Assembly (NCBI RefSeq): GCF_039631295.1
Contig: NZ_JBDIVE010000006.1
Span: 62,001 to 126,000, forward strand
Origin: Viridibacterium sediminicola
GTDB lineage: Bacteria; Pseudomonadota; Gammaproteobacteria; Burkholderiales; Rhodocyclaceae
Direction: 5' to 3'
DNA: 64,000 bases
Positions within the stretch are counted from its first letter, which is position 1. Each line of letters opens with the position of its first letter. A program made the position numbers and the translations under genes. Below the pieces are notes generated by a model. It saw only the letters and a program-made list of their open reading frames with translations. It was not told the DNA's origin and ran no database searches. This document shows positions 18,125-28,454 of this stretch, in pieces.

Positions 18125-19942
18125 TTACTTGCCCCAGCTGTCTTTCAGCGTGGTCGTGCGGTTGAACACCGGCTTGGCGCTGCTGTGGTCCTTGCGGTCG
18201 GCGACGAAATAGCCGTGCCGCTCGAACTGGAAGCTGGTGCCGGCTGCTGCCGCAGCGAGTCCGGGTTCGATGTGGGCGGTGATGACTTTCTTGCTCGCCG
18301 GGTTGAGCGCCTGCAGGAAGTCGCGGCCGCCTGCGTCGGGCTGGGCTTCGCTGAACAGACGGTCGTAGAGCCGCACTTCGGCCTGCAGGCCTTCGCTGAC
18401 GCTGACCCAGGTGATCACGCCCTTGGCCTTGACGCTGTCGGCGCCCGGTGTGCCGCTCTTGGTGTCGGGGATGATTTCGGCGAGCACGGCGCTGACCTGG
18501 CCGCTCTCGTCCTGTTCAAAACCCGCGCAGCGAATCACATAGCCGTACTTGAGGCGTGACAGGCTGCCGGCCACGGCGGCGCCGCTGGCGTCCACGCGCG
18601 GCGGGGCCAGGCGGTGATAGCCCTTGACCGGCTCTGCCATGAAGTCTTCGCGTTCGATCCAGATTTCCGGCGTCAGATTGAACTGGCGGCGGCCCATCTC
18701 TTCGTGGTGCGGATGTACAGGCGCGGAGCAGGGCTCGCTTGTTGCCTCGCCGAACACATCGCCCCAATTGACCAGCTTGAGCTTGAGCGGGTCGAGCACG
18801 GCCATGGCGCGCGCAGCCTTTTCGTCGAGATCGTCGCGCAGGGCGATTTCCAGGCTGCTGTAGTCGATCCAGCTGTCGGACTTGCTGGCGCCCAGGCGTT
18901 CGCAGAACAGCTGCAGCGCGGCCGGCGTGTAGCCACGGCGACGCAGGCCGACGATGGTCGGCATGCGCGGATCGTCCCATCCTTCGACATGGCCTTCGTT
19001 CACCAGCTGGGCGAGCTTGCGCTTGCTGGTGATGACGTAGCTGAGGTTCAGGCGCGAGAACTCGTACTGATGCGGCAGCGGATGAGCGAGCAGGCCGCCT
19101 TCGGCCAGGCGTTCGAGCAGCCAGTCGTAGAACGGGCGCTGGTCTTCGAATTCGAGCGTGCAGATCGAATGGGTGATTTGCTCCAGCGCGTCTTCGATCG
19201 GGTGGGCGAAGGTGTACATCGGGTACACGCTCCACGTGTTGCCGGTGCGGTGGTGCTCGGCATGACGGATGCGGTAGATCGCCGGGTCACGCAGATTGAT
19301 GTTGGGCGAAGCCATGTCGATTTTGGCGCGCAGGATCAGCGAGCCATCGGCATGCTTGCCATCGCGCATTTCGCGGAACAGCGCCAGCGACTCGGCCGCC
19401 GGGCGATTGCGCCAGGGCGAATCCTTGCCCGGCTCGGTCAGCGTGCCGCGATTGGCGCGCATTTCCTCGGCGCTCTGCGCATCGACATAGGCGTGGCCGG
19501 CTTCGATCAGGTACTCGGCGGCGCGGTACATGAAGCCGAAATAATCGCTGGCGTGGTAGAGGTGGGAGACGCCATGGGCCTCCCAGCCAAAGCCCAGCCA
19601 TTGCACGGCATCGAGAATTGAATCGACGAACTCCTGGTCTTCCTTCTCCGGGTTGGTGTCGTCAAAGCGCATATGACAGACGCCACCATAATCGCGCGCC
19701 AGGCCGAAATTCAGGCAGATGCTCTTGGCGTGGCCGATGTGCAGGTAGCCATTGGGCTCGGGCGGGAAGCGCGTGCGGATCTTGGCGACATCGAGCGCGC
19801 CCTGGGCATGGTGGGCTGCATCGCCGGGCGTGCCGGCAAAGCGGCGCTCCGCAAATTTGTTGGCGGCCAGATCGGCATCAATGATGTTGCGAAGGAAATT
19901 GCTCGCAGCTTGTGCTGCGGGTTTGTTGCGGGTGTCGGTCAC
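18125..19942 (-). CDS. glnS: glutaminyl-tRNA synthetase
   Basis: A class I synthetase that charges tRNA-Gln with glutamine. The HIGH motif occurs in PPEPNGYLHIGHAKS, followed by the typical MRFDDTNPEKE. The KMSKS equivalent is TSKRKL in the form usual for GlnRS. The C-terminal anticodon-binding barrels are intact (KGYHRLAPP through LKYGYVIRC). GTG at 19942 is chosen: it begins VTDTRNKP with AGGA about ten bases upstream, and the open frame further upstream has no ATG in a sensible place. The result is 605 residues, somewhat longer than the 554 of E. coli, which is common in betaproteobacteria. The 460-base gap to the divergent crcB holds a MITE-like element. Confidence 0.95.
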   Translation of the reverse strand: MTDTRNKPAAQAASNFLRNIIDADLAANKFAERRFAGTPGDAAHHAQGALDVAKIRTRFPPEPNGYLHIGHAKSICLNFGLARDYGGVCHMRFDDTNPEKEDQEFVDSILDAVQWLGFGWEAHGVSHLYHASDYFGFMYRAAEYLIEAGHAYVDAQSAEEMRANRGTLTEPGKDSPWRNRPAAESLALFREMRDGKHADGSLILRAKIDMASPNINLRDPAIYRIRHAEHHRTGNTWSVYPMYTFAHPIEDALEQITHSICTLEFEDQRPFYDWLLERLAEGGLLAHPLPHQYEFSRLNLSYVITSKRKLAQLVNEGHVEGWDDPRMPTIVGLRRRGYTPAALQLFCERLGASKSDSWIDYSSLEIALRDDLDEKAARAMAVLDPLKLKLVNWGDVFGEATSEPCSAPVHPHHEEMGRRQFNLTPEIWIEREDFMAEPVKGYHRLAPPRVDASGAAVAGSLSRLKYGYVIRCAGFEQDESGQVSAVLAEIIPDTKSGTPGADSVKAKGVITWVSVSEGLQAEVRLYDRLFSEAQPDAGGRDFLQALNPASKKVITAHIEPGLAAAAAGTSFQFERHGYFVADRKDHSSAKPVFNRTTTLKDSWGK

Positions 19943-20083
19943 TTGCCGGATTCCTGATGTGCATTGCCAGAGGCGGTCAGCGCGCATTTTAGCCTGTGCA
20001 GCGGCTGTGCGGTGCAGCGCAAATGGCGATGCTGCTTGCCCGATGCACGCCGGCACTGATTGCAGATGGCAAAATAGAGGCTA

Positions 20084-20350
20084 GGGCGTGTTCACACTCA
20101 CCCGGCGGATTGCGTTGAAGTGCAGGGCTTGGCAGACAAGGCGCGCGACACAGTGCAGGGTGGCCCCCTGCACAAGGAGCGCAACGCAGTATGGCGAGCC
20201 CTGTACTTCAACCCTGCGGGCGGGTACTGAATTGGCCGCAGCACAGCGTTGCAGCTCCTCGTCAGGGGGGCCACCCTGACAGCGTCGCTGCGCCTTGTTC
20301 TGCGTCCAATTCAATACCCGCGCAACCGTCGAGTGAATGTGAACACGCCC
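20084..20350. mobile_element. MITE-like structured element, copy 1
   Basis: A 267-base element bounded by TA on both sides (20082-20083 and 20351-20352), with imperfect inverted ends of about 30 bases beginning GGGCGTGTTCACA. Inside are two large hairpins: arms TTGAAGTGCAGGGCT (from 20115) with AGCCCTGTACTTCAA (20197-20211), and CGGGTACTGAATTGG (20221-20235) with CCAATTCAATACCCG (20306-20320). The whole could fold as a three-way cruciform. A second copy is at 56693-56995. No transposase gene is present, so it is non-autonomous. A TA target duplication is typical of IS630/Tc1-mariner elements, which is inference. It lies between the divergent glnS and crcB and could affect either promoter. Confidence 0.8.
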
Positions 20351-20401
20351 TAGTGCGAGCGATAATGCACGCTTGAGCAAACGCTTTGCAGGAGTGGAAT
20401 C

Positions 20402-20788
20402 TTGAATCTGTGGCTGAATCTGGGGGTGATCGGGGCGGGCGCGGCGGTGGGCGCGTGGGCGCGCTGGCTGCTGGGCTTGGCGCTCAATCCGCTGCTGGGC
20501 GCCTTGCCGCTGGGCACGCTGGCGGCCAATCTGATTGGCGGCTACCTGATGGGCGTGGCGCTGGCTTTTATGGGCGCCTGGCCGGAGATGCCGATGGCAC
20601 TGCGCCTGCTGCTGACCACCGGCTTCCTCGGCGGGCTGACCACCTTCTCAAGCTTTTCCGGCGAGGTGTTCCAGATGTTCCAGCGCCAGCAGATTGGCTG
20701 GGCGCTGGCTGCCATCGCGGTGCATGTCTGCGGTTCGCTGCTGATGACTGCGCTGGGCTGGTGGAGCTATCTGGCGATCACGCGCTGA
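20402..20788 (+). CDS. crcB: fluoride ion channel CrcB (Fluc)
   Basis: A 128-residue four-helix inner-membrane protein that exports fluoride as a dual-topology dimer. Hallmarks are GAGAAVGAWARW near the N-terminus, LAANLIGGYLMG with the pore Asn, and TTGFLGGLTTFSSFS, which carries the conserved phenylalanines and the central Na+ site region. The start is TTG at 20402, with GCAGGAG placed correctly upstream. No fluoride riboswitch is evident: the upstream gap is largely occupied by the MITE-like element. The 3' end overlaps the convergent OsmC gene by 11 bases. Confidence 0.93.
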   Translation: MNLWLNLGVIGAGAAVGAWARWLLGLALNPLLGALPLGTLAANLIGGYLMGVALAFMGAWPEMPMALRLLLTTGFLGGLTTFSSFSGEVFQMFQRQQIGWALAAIAVHVCGSLLMTALGWWSYLAITR

Positions 20789-21206
20789 TCGTCGTATCGA
20801 CAATCGTGAAGTCGTGCGTGATCTCGGCCGTTTTGCCGAGCATGATCGAGGCCGAGCAGTATTTGTCGGCCGACAGCTTGATCGCGCGCTCGACCGTCTC
20901 CGGCTTGAGATTGCGACCGCTGACCGTGTAGTGGTAGTGGATCTTGGTGAAGACTTTCGGGTCGGCCTCGGCGCGCTCTGCAGTCAGCTTGACCTCGCAG
21001 CCATCGACGGCATGGCGGCCGCGCTTCAAGATCAGCACCACGTCGTAGGCGGTGCAGCCGCCGGCGCCGAGCAGGATCATTTCCATCGGGCGCGGCGCCT
21101 GGTTCTTGCCGCCCAGATCGCCCGCACCTTCCATCACCACGCTGTGACCGCTGCCGGTCTCGGCGAGGAACTTCGCTTCACCTACCCATTTAACTGTGCA
21201 TTCCAT
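20778..21206 (-). CDS. OsmC/YhfA-family protein
   Basis: A 142-residue protein of the OsmC family, YhfA branch. Its start MECTVKWVGEAKFLAE and the block PRPMEMILLGAGGCTAYDVV contain the conserved catalytic-type cysteine; the second cysteine is in SADKYCSASIMLG. OsmC and Ohr reduce organic peroxides with a cysteine pair. The YhfA branch retains both but its substrate is unsettled. ATG at 21206 is chosen because the domain begins there; upstream in-frame codons look non-coding. It is convergent with crcB and shares 11 bases with its 3' end. Confidence 0.85.
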   Translation of the reverse strand: MECTVKWVGEAKFLAETGSGHSVVMEGAGDLGGKNQAPRPMEMILLGAGGCTAYDVVLILKRGRHAVDGCEVKLTAERAEADPKVFTKIHYHYTVSGRNLKPETVERAIKLSADKYCSASIMLGKTAEITHDFTIVDTTISA

Positions 21207-21243
21207 GACTGCCTGCCTTGCTGAATGAATGGCTGCGAGTTTA

Positions 21244-23085
21244 TCAGCCGAGGTAGCGCAGCGGGTCAATTGCGCGGATCAGATCACGCTCCAGCGGTAG
21301 CGGTTCGCCATGCATCTGCGAGGCCAGCTGCTCGGCGCAGAGCAGGCCCCAGACCAGCCCCCGCGCACCAAAGCCCGACAGCAGCCACAAGCCGGGCGGG
21401 CCGGGCAGGGCGCCAAGCATTGGCATGCGGTCGGAGGTGATCGGGCGCAGGCTGGCGCGGCCGGGCAGGGTGGAGGTGTCGATGCCGTGTCCCGCTTGCG
21501 GCAGCATCTTGCCCAGCTTGTCGAGGTTTTCGGCATGCTCGGCGGCGCGCACATCCAGCTCCTGATCATGGACCATGAAGGTCGCGCCCAGCGCATGCAC
21601 GCCATCGACCGCCGGCGTGAGATAGCCGCTGCCGCAGACCACCGTGTTGACCTCGCCCAGCGCCGGCGTCGGCACATGGCTGACCTGGCCGCGTGCGCTG
21701 TAGAGCCCGAGTTCCTCGCGGCCGAACAGGCGGCGCGCGTCGTGGGCATTGGCGAGCACGACATGCGCGGCACGGCCGAGCAGCTGATCGTCGGCGTCAT
21801 AGGCGTGCCACTGGCCGTCGGCGTGGCTCAGACGCGCCACATGGGCATTGAAGCGCTGCTGCAGCGCTTCGCCGCAGCTCGCCAAATGCGCCGCGCAGAG
21901 GCTGGGCGGATTGATCCAGCCGCCCGCTGCAAACCACCAGGCGCCGGCCTGGCAGGGCTGGCCGGCGCGCTCTGCAGCGGCATCGGCATCCAGCCAGGCG
22001 ATGAATTCCTGCGGCGCAGCCAGGCTGTCGACGATGCGGGCAAGCTTGCGTGCCTGGGCTTCGTCGCGGGCGACATGCAGCACGCCACACTGTGACCAGC
22101 GCACCTTGTGCCCTTCGCTGGCGAGACGAGCCAGATCGCGCAGCTGGTACTGGAAGCCGGCGCGGGTCAGGCGCGCCATGTAGTTGTCGTCGGCACTCGG
22201 CTGCGGGCGAAAGGCGCCGGCCAGATTGCCCGAGGCCCCCTGCGCCGGCTGCGCGCCGGATTCGAGCAGCTGCAGGCGCCAGCCGCGTTGCGCCAGGCGG
22301 GCACAGATGCCGCTGCCGGCCAGGCCGGCGCCGATCACCAGCGCTTCGTGTGGCAGCGCATTGGCCGCTGGCACAGCCTTTCCGGCGAAGTGGCCGCGCA
22401 GCATCTGGCGCTTGCCGGCAAAGCCTTCAGCCTTGCTCACCGCGAAGCCCGCTTCACGCAAGCCCTGGCGCACCACACCGGCGACCGACCAGGTGGCCAG
22501 GCTGCTGCCGGTACGGGACAGCCCGGCCAGCGCGCGGAACACCTCGGCAGACCACATCTGCGGATTCTTGCCCGGTGCGAAGCCATCGAGATAGATCGCA
22601 TCGACGCTGGCGCGGCACTGCGGCAGGAGCTGCGCGGCCTCGCCCAGCAAGAGCGTGAGGACGAGGCGGCCGCCGTCGAACTCCAGGCGCTGGAAGCCCG
22701 GCACCAGCATTGGCCATTGCGCACAGAGCGCTGCGGACAGCGCGGCCGGCGCGCCGCTGGCCTGATGCGCACGGGCCAGATCGGCCGCTGTGAAAGGATG
22801 TTGCTCGACCGAGATGAAGTGCAGGCGCTGGCAGGCGTGCGGATCGGCGCGCCAGGCCTGCCAGGTGGCGAGGAAGTTGTGGCCGAGGCCGAAGCCGGTC
22901 TCGACGATCACGAACTGCTCGCGCCCCTGCCAGGCCTGCGGCAGATCATTGCCGGCGAGGAAGACGTGCTGCGCCTGATCCAGCGCGCCATGCGCCGAGT
23001 GATAGACATCGGCGTAGTCGGCGGACCAGGGCGTGCCGTCTGCGGCGAAGTCCAGACGGGCGGGTGTGATGTGCGGAATGCTCAT
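21244..23085 (-). CDS. mnmC: bifunctional tRNA 5-methylaminomethyl-2-thiouridine biosynthesis protein MnmC
   Basis: A 613-residue fusion enzyme acting on wobble U34 of tRNA. The N-terminal SAM-dependent methyltransferase (MnmC2, about residues 1-235) has ETGFGLGHNFLATW and YLDGFAPGKNPQMW. The C-terminal FAD-dependent oxidoreductase (MnmC1, about 250-613) has the dinucleotide motif VIGAGLAGSGICARLAQRG, GASGNLAGAFRPQ, and the C-terminal GLWLLSGFGARGLVWG. The oxidase removes the carboxymethyl group and the methyltransferase adds the final methyl to give mnm5s2U. Length is a little below the E. coli enzyme (668). It lies 37 bases upstream of the OsmC gene on the same strand, with the HD-domain gene divergent. 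Confidence 0.95.
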   Translation of the reverse strand: MSIPHITPARLDFAADGTPWSADYADVYHSAHGALDQAQHVFLAGNDLPQAWQGREQFVIVETGFGLGHNFLATWQAWRADPHACQRLHFISVEQHPFTAADLARAHQASGAPAALSAALCAQWPMLVPGFQRLEFDGGRLVLTLLLGEAAQLLPQCRASVDAIYLDGFAPGKNPQMWSAEVFRALAGLSRTGSSLATWSVAGVVRQGLREAGFAVSKAEGFAGKRQMLRGHFAGKAVPAANALPHEALVIGAGLAGSGICARLAQRGWRLQLLESGAQPAQGASGNLAGAFRPQPSADDNYMARLTRAGFQYQLRDLARLASEGHKVRWSQCGVLHVARDEAQARKLARIVDSLAAPQEFIAWLDADAAAERAGQPCQAGAWWFAAGGWINPPSLCAAHLASCGEALQQRFNAHVARLSHADGQWHAYDADDQLLGRAAHVVLANAHDARRLFGREELGLYSARGQVSHVPTPALGEVNTVVCGSGYLTPAVDGVHALGATFMVHDQELDVRAAEHAENLDKLGKMLPQAGHGIDTSTLPGRASLRPITSDRMPMLGALPGPPGLWLLSGFGARGLVWGLLCAEQLASQMHGEPLPLERDLIRAIDPLRYLG

Positions 23086-23144
23086 GCGGATATACGGTAA
23101 ATACCGGATCTCAATTTCGTTTTGGCCAGACCGTTAAGCCTTGA

Positions 23145-24536
23145 ATGGAACGTTTAATCAGCAAGCTCTCCGGGATTCAGGCCAATAGCGGCGGCGGCGC
23201 GCTGCGTCTGTCGGAGCTGATGAGTGCACTCAGCTACGCGCTGGATATGACCGAAGGGCAACCGGCAGGGCACTGCGTGCGCTGCTGCTGGATCGGCATG
23301 CACATCGGCCGCCGGATCGGCCTCAGCGACGCGCAACTGGCCGAACTCTACTACGTCCTCCTGCTCAAGGACCTCGGCTGCAGCAGCAACGCTGCGCGCA
23401 TCTGCGAGCTCTACCTTACCGACGACCACAGTTTCAAGCGCGACTTCAAGAAAGTCGGCGACAGCCTGCCGCGCGCGCTGCGCTTCGTGCTTGCCCATAC
23501 CGGGCTCAAGGCCGGGCTGGCTGAGCGCTTCCGTACCGTGATCCAGGTCTGTGCGCAGAGTGATGAAATCGCCAATGAGCTGATCGAAACGCGCTGCCAG
23601 CGCGGCGCCGAAATCGCCCGCATGCTGCGTTTTTCCGAAGGCGTGGCACAGGGCATCATGCATCTGGACGAACACTGGAACGGCGGCGGTCGTCCGCTGG
23701 GCATGCTCGGCGCCGAGATTCCGGTCTATTCGCAGATCGCCTTGCTCTCGCAAGTCATCGATGTGTTCTTCATCAGCGATGGCCGCGAAGCTGCGTGTGA
23801 TGAAGTCGCTCAGCGCAGCGGCAGCTGGTTCGACCCGCAGCTCTTGCAAGCTTTTGACGCGGTGGCGCGCGATGCCTTCTTCTGGGCGATGCTCGCCTCG
23901 CCGAATATTGATCGCGCCATCTTCCGTCTGGAACCGGCGCAGGCGGAAGTCGACATTGACGACGACTACCTCGACGACATTGCCGCCGGTTTCGGCCAGG
24001 TGGTCGACGCCAAGAGTCCCTACACCAGCGGTCACAGCATGCGCGTGGCGCTGTACACCGATCTGATCGCCGAGCAGATGTGTCTGTCGAGCGAGCGCCG
24101 CCGCTGGCTCAAGCGTGCGGCCTTGCTGCACGACCTGGGCAAGCTGGGGGTGAGCAATAGCGTGCTCGACAAACCCGGCAAGCTCGACGCCGAGGAATGG
24201 GCCGCCGTGCAGCGCCATGCGGCCTACACCGAGGACATCCTGTCGCGCATCGAGGCTTTCTCCGAACTGGCCAGCGTGGCCGGCGCGCATCACGAGCGCC
24301 TGGACGGCAAGGGCTATCCGCGTGGCCTGGGCGCCGAGGCGATCTGCGTGGAGACGCGCATCATCACCACTGCCGACATCTTCGACGCGATCACCGCCGA
24401 GCGACCCTATCGCGGCGCCATCGAAGTGCCACGCGCGCTGCAGATGATGGCCGAGAACCTGGGCACGGCGATCGATCCGATCTGCTTCGAAGCGCTCAAA
24501 AACGCCTTGCGCAAGCTCGGCTCCGAAGTAGTCTGA
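23145..24536 (+). CDS. tandem HD-domain protein with C-terminal HD-GYP domain
   Basis: A 463-residue soluble protein with two related HD-type domains. The first (about residues 20-220) keeps the pattern GHCVRCCWIGMHIGRRIGL and LLLKDLGCSSNAARI, but the HD pair is lost and HHExxDGxGYP reads DEHWNGGGRPLGM, so it looks inactive. The second (about 275-460) has GHSMRVALY, LLHDLGKLGVSN with the HD metal residues, and HHERLDGKGYPRGL, the HD-GYP signature of c-di-GMP phosphodiesterases. It may hydrolyse c-di-GMP, with the degenerate half acting in regulation or dimerisation. The start ATG is 59 bases from the divergent mnmC start. Confidence 0.85.
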   Translation: MERLISKLSGIQANSGGGALRLSELMSALSYALDMTEGQPAGHCVRCCWIGMHIGRRIGLSDAQLAELYYVLLLKDLGCSSNAARICELYLTDDHSFKRDFKKVGDSLPRALRFVLAHTGLKAGLAERFRTVIQVCAQSDEIANELIETRCQRGAEIARMLRFSEGVAQGIMHLDEHWNGGGRPLGMLGAEIPVYSQIALLSQVIDVFFISDGREAACDEVAQRSGSWFDPQLLQAFDAVARDAFFWAMLASPNIDRAIFRLEPAQAEVDIDDDYLDDIAAGFGQVVDAKSPYTSGHSMRVALYTDLIAEQMCLSSERRRWLKRAALLHDLGKLGVSNSVLDKPGKLDAEEWAAVQRHAAYTEDILSRIEAFSELASVAGAHHERLDGKGYPRGLGAEAICVETRIITTADIFDAITAERPYRGAIEVPRALQMMAENLGTAIDPICFEALKNALRKLGSEVV

Positions 24537-24552
24537 ATCGCGCTGCGCGATT
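24536..24552. terminator. possible bidirectional terminator hairpin between convergent genes
   Basis: AATCGCG-CTG-CGCGATT forms a 7-base-pair perfect stem that overlaps the stop codons of the HD-GYP gene (+) and xpt (-). There is no T run, so it may act only in attenuated form or protect 3' ends. Confidence 0.4.
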
Positions 24553-25144
24553 AGCCGCGCATCACCGCCTTGCCATCGACCAGGGCCTCAATCTGCGCCA
24601 GCGTGACCAGGGGCACACCGAAGTTGGAGATCAGGGTGTGGCCTTGCTTGAAACACTTTTCGACCAGGAAGGACGCGGCGACGATGTCCAGCTCCGCTTC
24701 GCGTGCCATTTCCAGCAGGGCCATGGCAGTGCGGCCATTGCTCAGGAAGTCATCGACCACCGCCACCTTGGCGCCCTTGGGCAGGTAGCGCTGGCTCAGC
24801 ACCATGCGGTACTGGCCGCCCTTGGTCGGCGATTCGAGCACCCGCGAGAGGGCCGGCGTCTCGACATCCGGGTGGTACTTCTTGGCATACACCAGGGGCA
24901 GATCGAGTTCCAGCGCGACCATCAGGCCGGGCGCAATGCCGCTGGCTTCAGCCGTCAGAATCAGCTCCGGCGCAAAAGGACGCAAGCGATTGGCGATCTC
25001 GTGTGCCATGCGCTGCATGAAGCCCGGCTCGATGCGGTGGTTGAGGAAGTGGTCGATCTTGATGATGTCGTTGCCCTGAACGATGCCTTCGTTCTGGATG
25101 CGCTGGACGAGTTCGGCAAAGGGGGCGGTGAGGTGAGAAGACAC
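24551..25144 (-). CDS. xpt: xanthine phosphoribosyltransferase
   Basis: A 197-residue type I phosphoribosyltransferase that converts xanthine plus PRPP to XMP for purine salvage. It belongs to the Bacillus-type Xpt family, recognised from IKIDHFLNHRIEP near the N-terminus, TAEASGIAPG, and the PRPP loop VAVVDDFLSNGRTAMA. The flexible loop SPTKGGQYRMVLSQRYLPKG is also typical. Length matches the family (about 190). It is convergent with the HD-GYP gene and lies 68 bases downstream of lysS on the same strand. No purine riboswitch was recognised upstream. Confidence 0.9.
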   Translation of the reverse strand: MSSHLTAPFAELVQRIQNEGIVQGNDIIKIDHFLNHRIEPGFMQRMAHEIANRLRPFAPELILTAEASGIAPGLMVALELDLPLVYAKKYHPDVETPALSRVLESPTKGGQYRMVLSQRYLPKGAKVAVVDDFLSNGRTAMALLEMAREAELDIVAASFLVEKCFKQGHTLISNFGVPLVTLAQIEALVDGKAVMRG

Positions 25145-25212
25145 GATTTTGGCTCGTTGAGTGGTGACAGCTGTCGTTAAAAGTGGGGAATGTGCGCAGT
25201 AGGCTTATGCAT

Positions 25213-26718
<1,506 letters not shown>

Positions 26719-26882
26719 GGGATCAGGTCTCAATGCGGGCAAAGTGCCGCCAGAGCGGCGGACGTAAACCCGATATTGTGACGGATCAGCGCGGTGGTGT
26801 CACATCGGCGGCGACGTAAGTCCTGTTTTCTGTCAAAGTATCGGGCTTTCAAAAAACTCGCCGTAATTGCCGGAGCCGTTGT

Positions 26883-28454
26883 ATGAGCCAAGTCCACGTC
26901 TATGATTCCACCCTGCGCGATGGTGCCCAGGCGCAAGGCATCTCCTATTCGGTGGAAGACAAGATCAAGATCGTCGAGCGCCTCGACGCGCTGGGCGTGG
27001 CCTACATCGAAGCGGGCAATCCCGGCTCTAACCCCAAGGATCTGGAGTTTTTCCGCCGTCTGGGCGAGCTCAAGCTCACCCACAGCAAGATCATCGCCTT
27101 CGGCGCTACGCGCAAGATCGGCATCCGCCCCGAAGACGACAACAACCTGCGCTCCCTGCTGTCGGCCGGCACCGAGGCCGTCGCCATCTTCGGCAAGAGC
27201 TGGGATTACCAGGTCACCGACATCCTGCGCACCAGCTTGGCCGAAAACCTCGCCATGATCGGCGATACCATCGCCTACCTGAAAGCGCAGGGCAAGGAAG
27301 TGGTGTTCGACGCCGAGCACTTCTTCGACGGCTACAAGGCCAATGCCGACTACGCCCTGCAGGCGCTGGCCGCCGCCGCCGAAGCCGGCGCCGACTGTCT
27401 CTGTCTGTGCGATACCAATGGCGGCACCTTCCCCGATGTGATCCGCGAGATCACGGCGCTGGTCGTCGCGCGTTTCCCCGGCGTGTCCATCGGCATCCAC
27501 TGTCACAACGACTGCGAGATGGCGGTAGCCAACTCGGTCGCCGCCGTGCAAGCCGGCGCCACGCAAGTGCAGGGCACCATCAACGGCATCGGCGAGCGCT
27601 GCGGCAATGCCAATCTCTGCGCGATCATCCCGAATGTCGAGCTCAAGCTCGGCAAGCGCTGCCTGCCCGAAGGCAGCCTGGTGCATCTGACTTCGCTGGC
27701 GCGCAGCGTCAGCGAGATCGCCAACATGCCGCACAACGAAAAAGCGCCCTATGTCGGCAACGACGCCTTCGCGCACAAGGGCGGCATGCACATCGACGCG
27801 GTGAACAAGAACCCGATCTCCTACGAACACATCAATCCGGAACTGGTCGGCAACAGCCGCCGCATCCTGATGAGCGAAGTCGCCGGCCGCAGCACCCTGC
27901 TGGCGCGCATCAACAAGCTCGACCCCAGCCTGACCAAGGACTCGCCCGAAACCCAGGCCATCGTCGACAAGCTCAAGGAGCTCGAACACGAGGGCTACCA
28001 GTTCGAAACCGCTGAGAGCTCCTTCGAACTGGTGGTGCGCAAGCTCTTGGGCATGCACAAGCCTTTCTTCGAACTCAAGGAATTCAAGGTCATCGTCGCC
28101 GAACCGGCGCTCAGCGGCAGCAACTCCAATGCGCTGATCAAGATCGCCGTCGGCGGCGAAGAAGAAATCACCGCCGCCGAAGGCGACGGCCCGGTCAACG
28201 CGCTCGACAAAGCGCTGCGCAAGGCGCTCGAACGCTTCTACCCGGTGATCCGCGAGATGAAGCTCACCGACTACAAGGTGCGCGTGCTCGACTCCGACAA
28301 AGCCTCCGCCGCCAAGGTGCGCGTGCTGATCGAAACCTCGGATGCCGAAGCCCAATGGACCACGATCGGCGTCTCTACCGACATCATCGACGCCAGCTGG
28401 AAAGCCCTGGTCGACGCCATCGAATTCAAGCTGGTGCGCGAGCAGGGCAACTGA
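26883..28454 (+). CDS. cimA: (R)-citramalate synthase
   Basis: A 523-residue DRE-TIM metallolyase that condenses pyruvate with acetyl-CoA to citramalate, opening a threonine-independent route to 2-oxobutyrate for isoleucine. The N-terminal catalytic barrel begins VYDSTLRDGAQAQGISYS, contains IEAGNPGSNPKD, CLCDTNGGTFPD, the metal site GIHCHNDCEMAVANS, and GTINGIGERCGNANL. A C-terminal LeuA_dimer-type regulatory domain (about 380-515, including GDGPVNALDKALRKAL) would bind an amino-acid effector. The DNGG pattern and length fit CimA rather than LeuA. leuCDB, whose products process citramalate, lie 6.5 kb downstream on the same strand, separated by accessory DNA. Confidence 0.93.
   Translation: MSQVHVYDSTLRDGAQAQGISYSVEDKIKIVERLDALGVAYIEAGNPGSNPKDLEFFRRLGELKLTHSKIIAFGATRKIGIRPEDDNNLRSLLSAGTEAVAIFGKSWDYQVTDILRTSLAENLAMIGDTIAYLKAQGKEVVFDAEHFFDGYKANADYALQALAAAAEAGADCLCLCDTNGGTFPDVIREITALVVARFPGVSIGIHCHNDCEMAVANSVAAVQAGATQVQGTINGIGERCGNANLCAIIPNVELKLGKRCLPEGSLVHLTSLARSVSEIANMPHNEKAPYVGNDAFAHKGGMHIDAVNKNPISYEHINPELVGNSRRILMSEVAGRSTLLARINKLDPSLTKDSPETQAIVDKLKELEHEGYQFETAESSFELVVRKLLGMHKPFFELKEFKVIVAEPALSGSNSNALIKIAVGGEEEITAAEGDGPVNALDKALRKALERFYPVIREMKLTDYKVRVLDSDKASAAKVRVLIETSDAEAQWTTIGVSTDIIDASWKALVDAIEFKLVREQGN

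Noticed and set aside
20085..20360. Possible fluoride riboswitch upstream of crcB
   Set aside because: The gap is occupied by the TA-flanked element that also occurs at 56.7 kb upstream of no fluoride gene. Its hairpins do not show the fluoride pseudoknot pattern.
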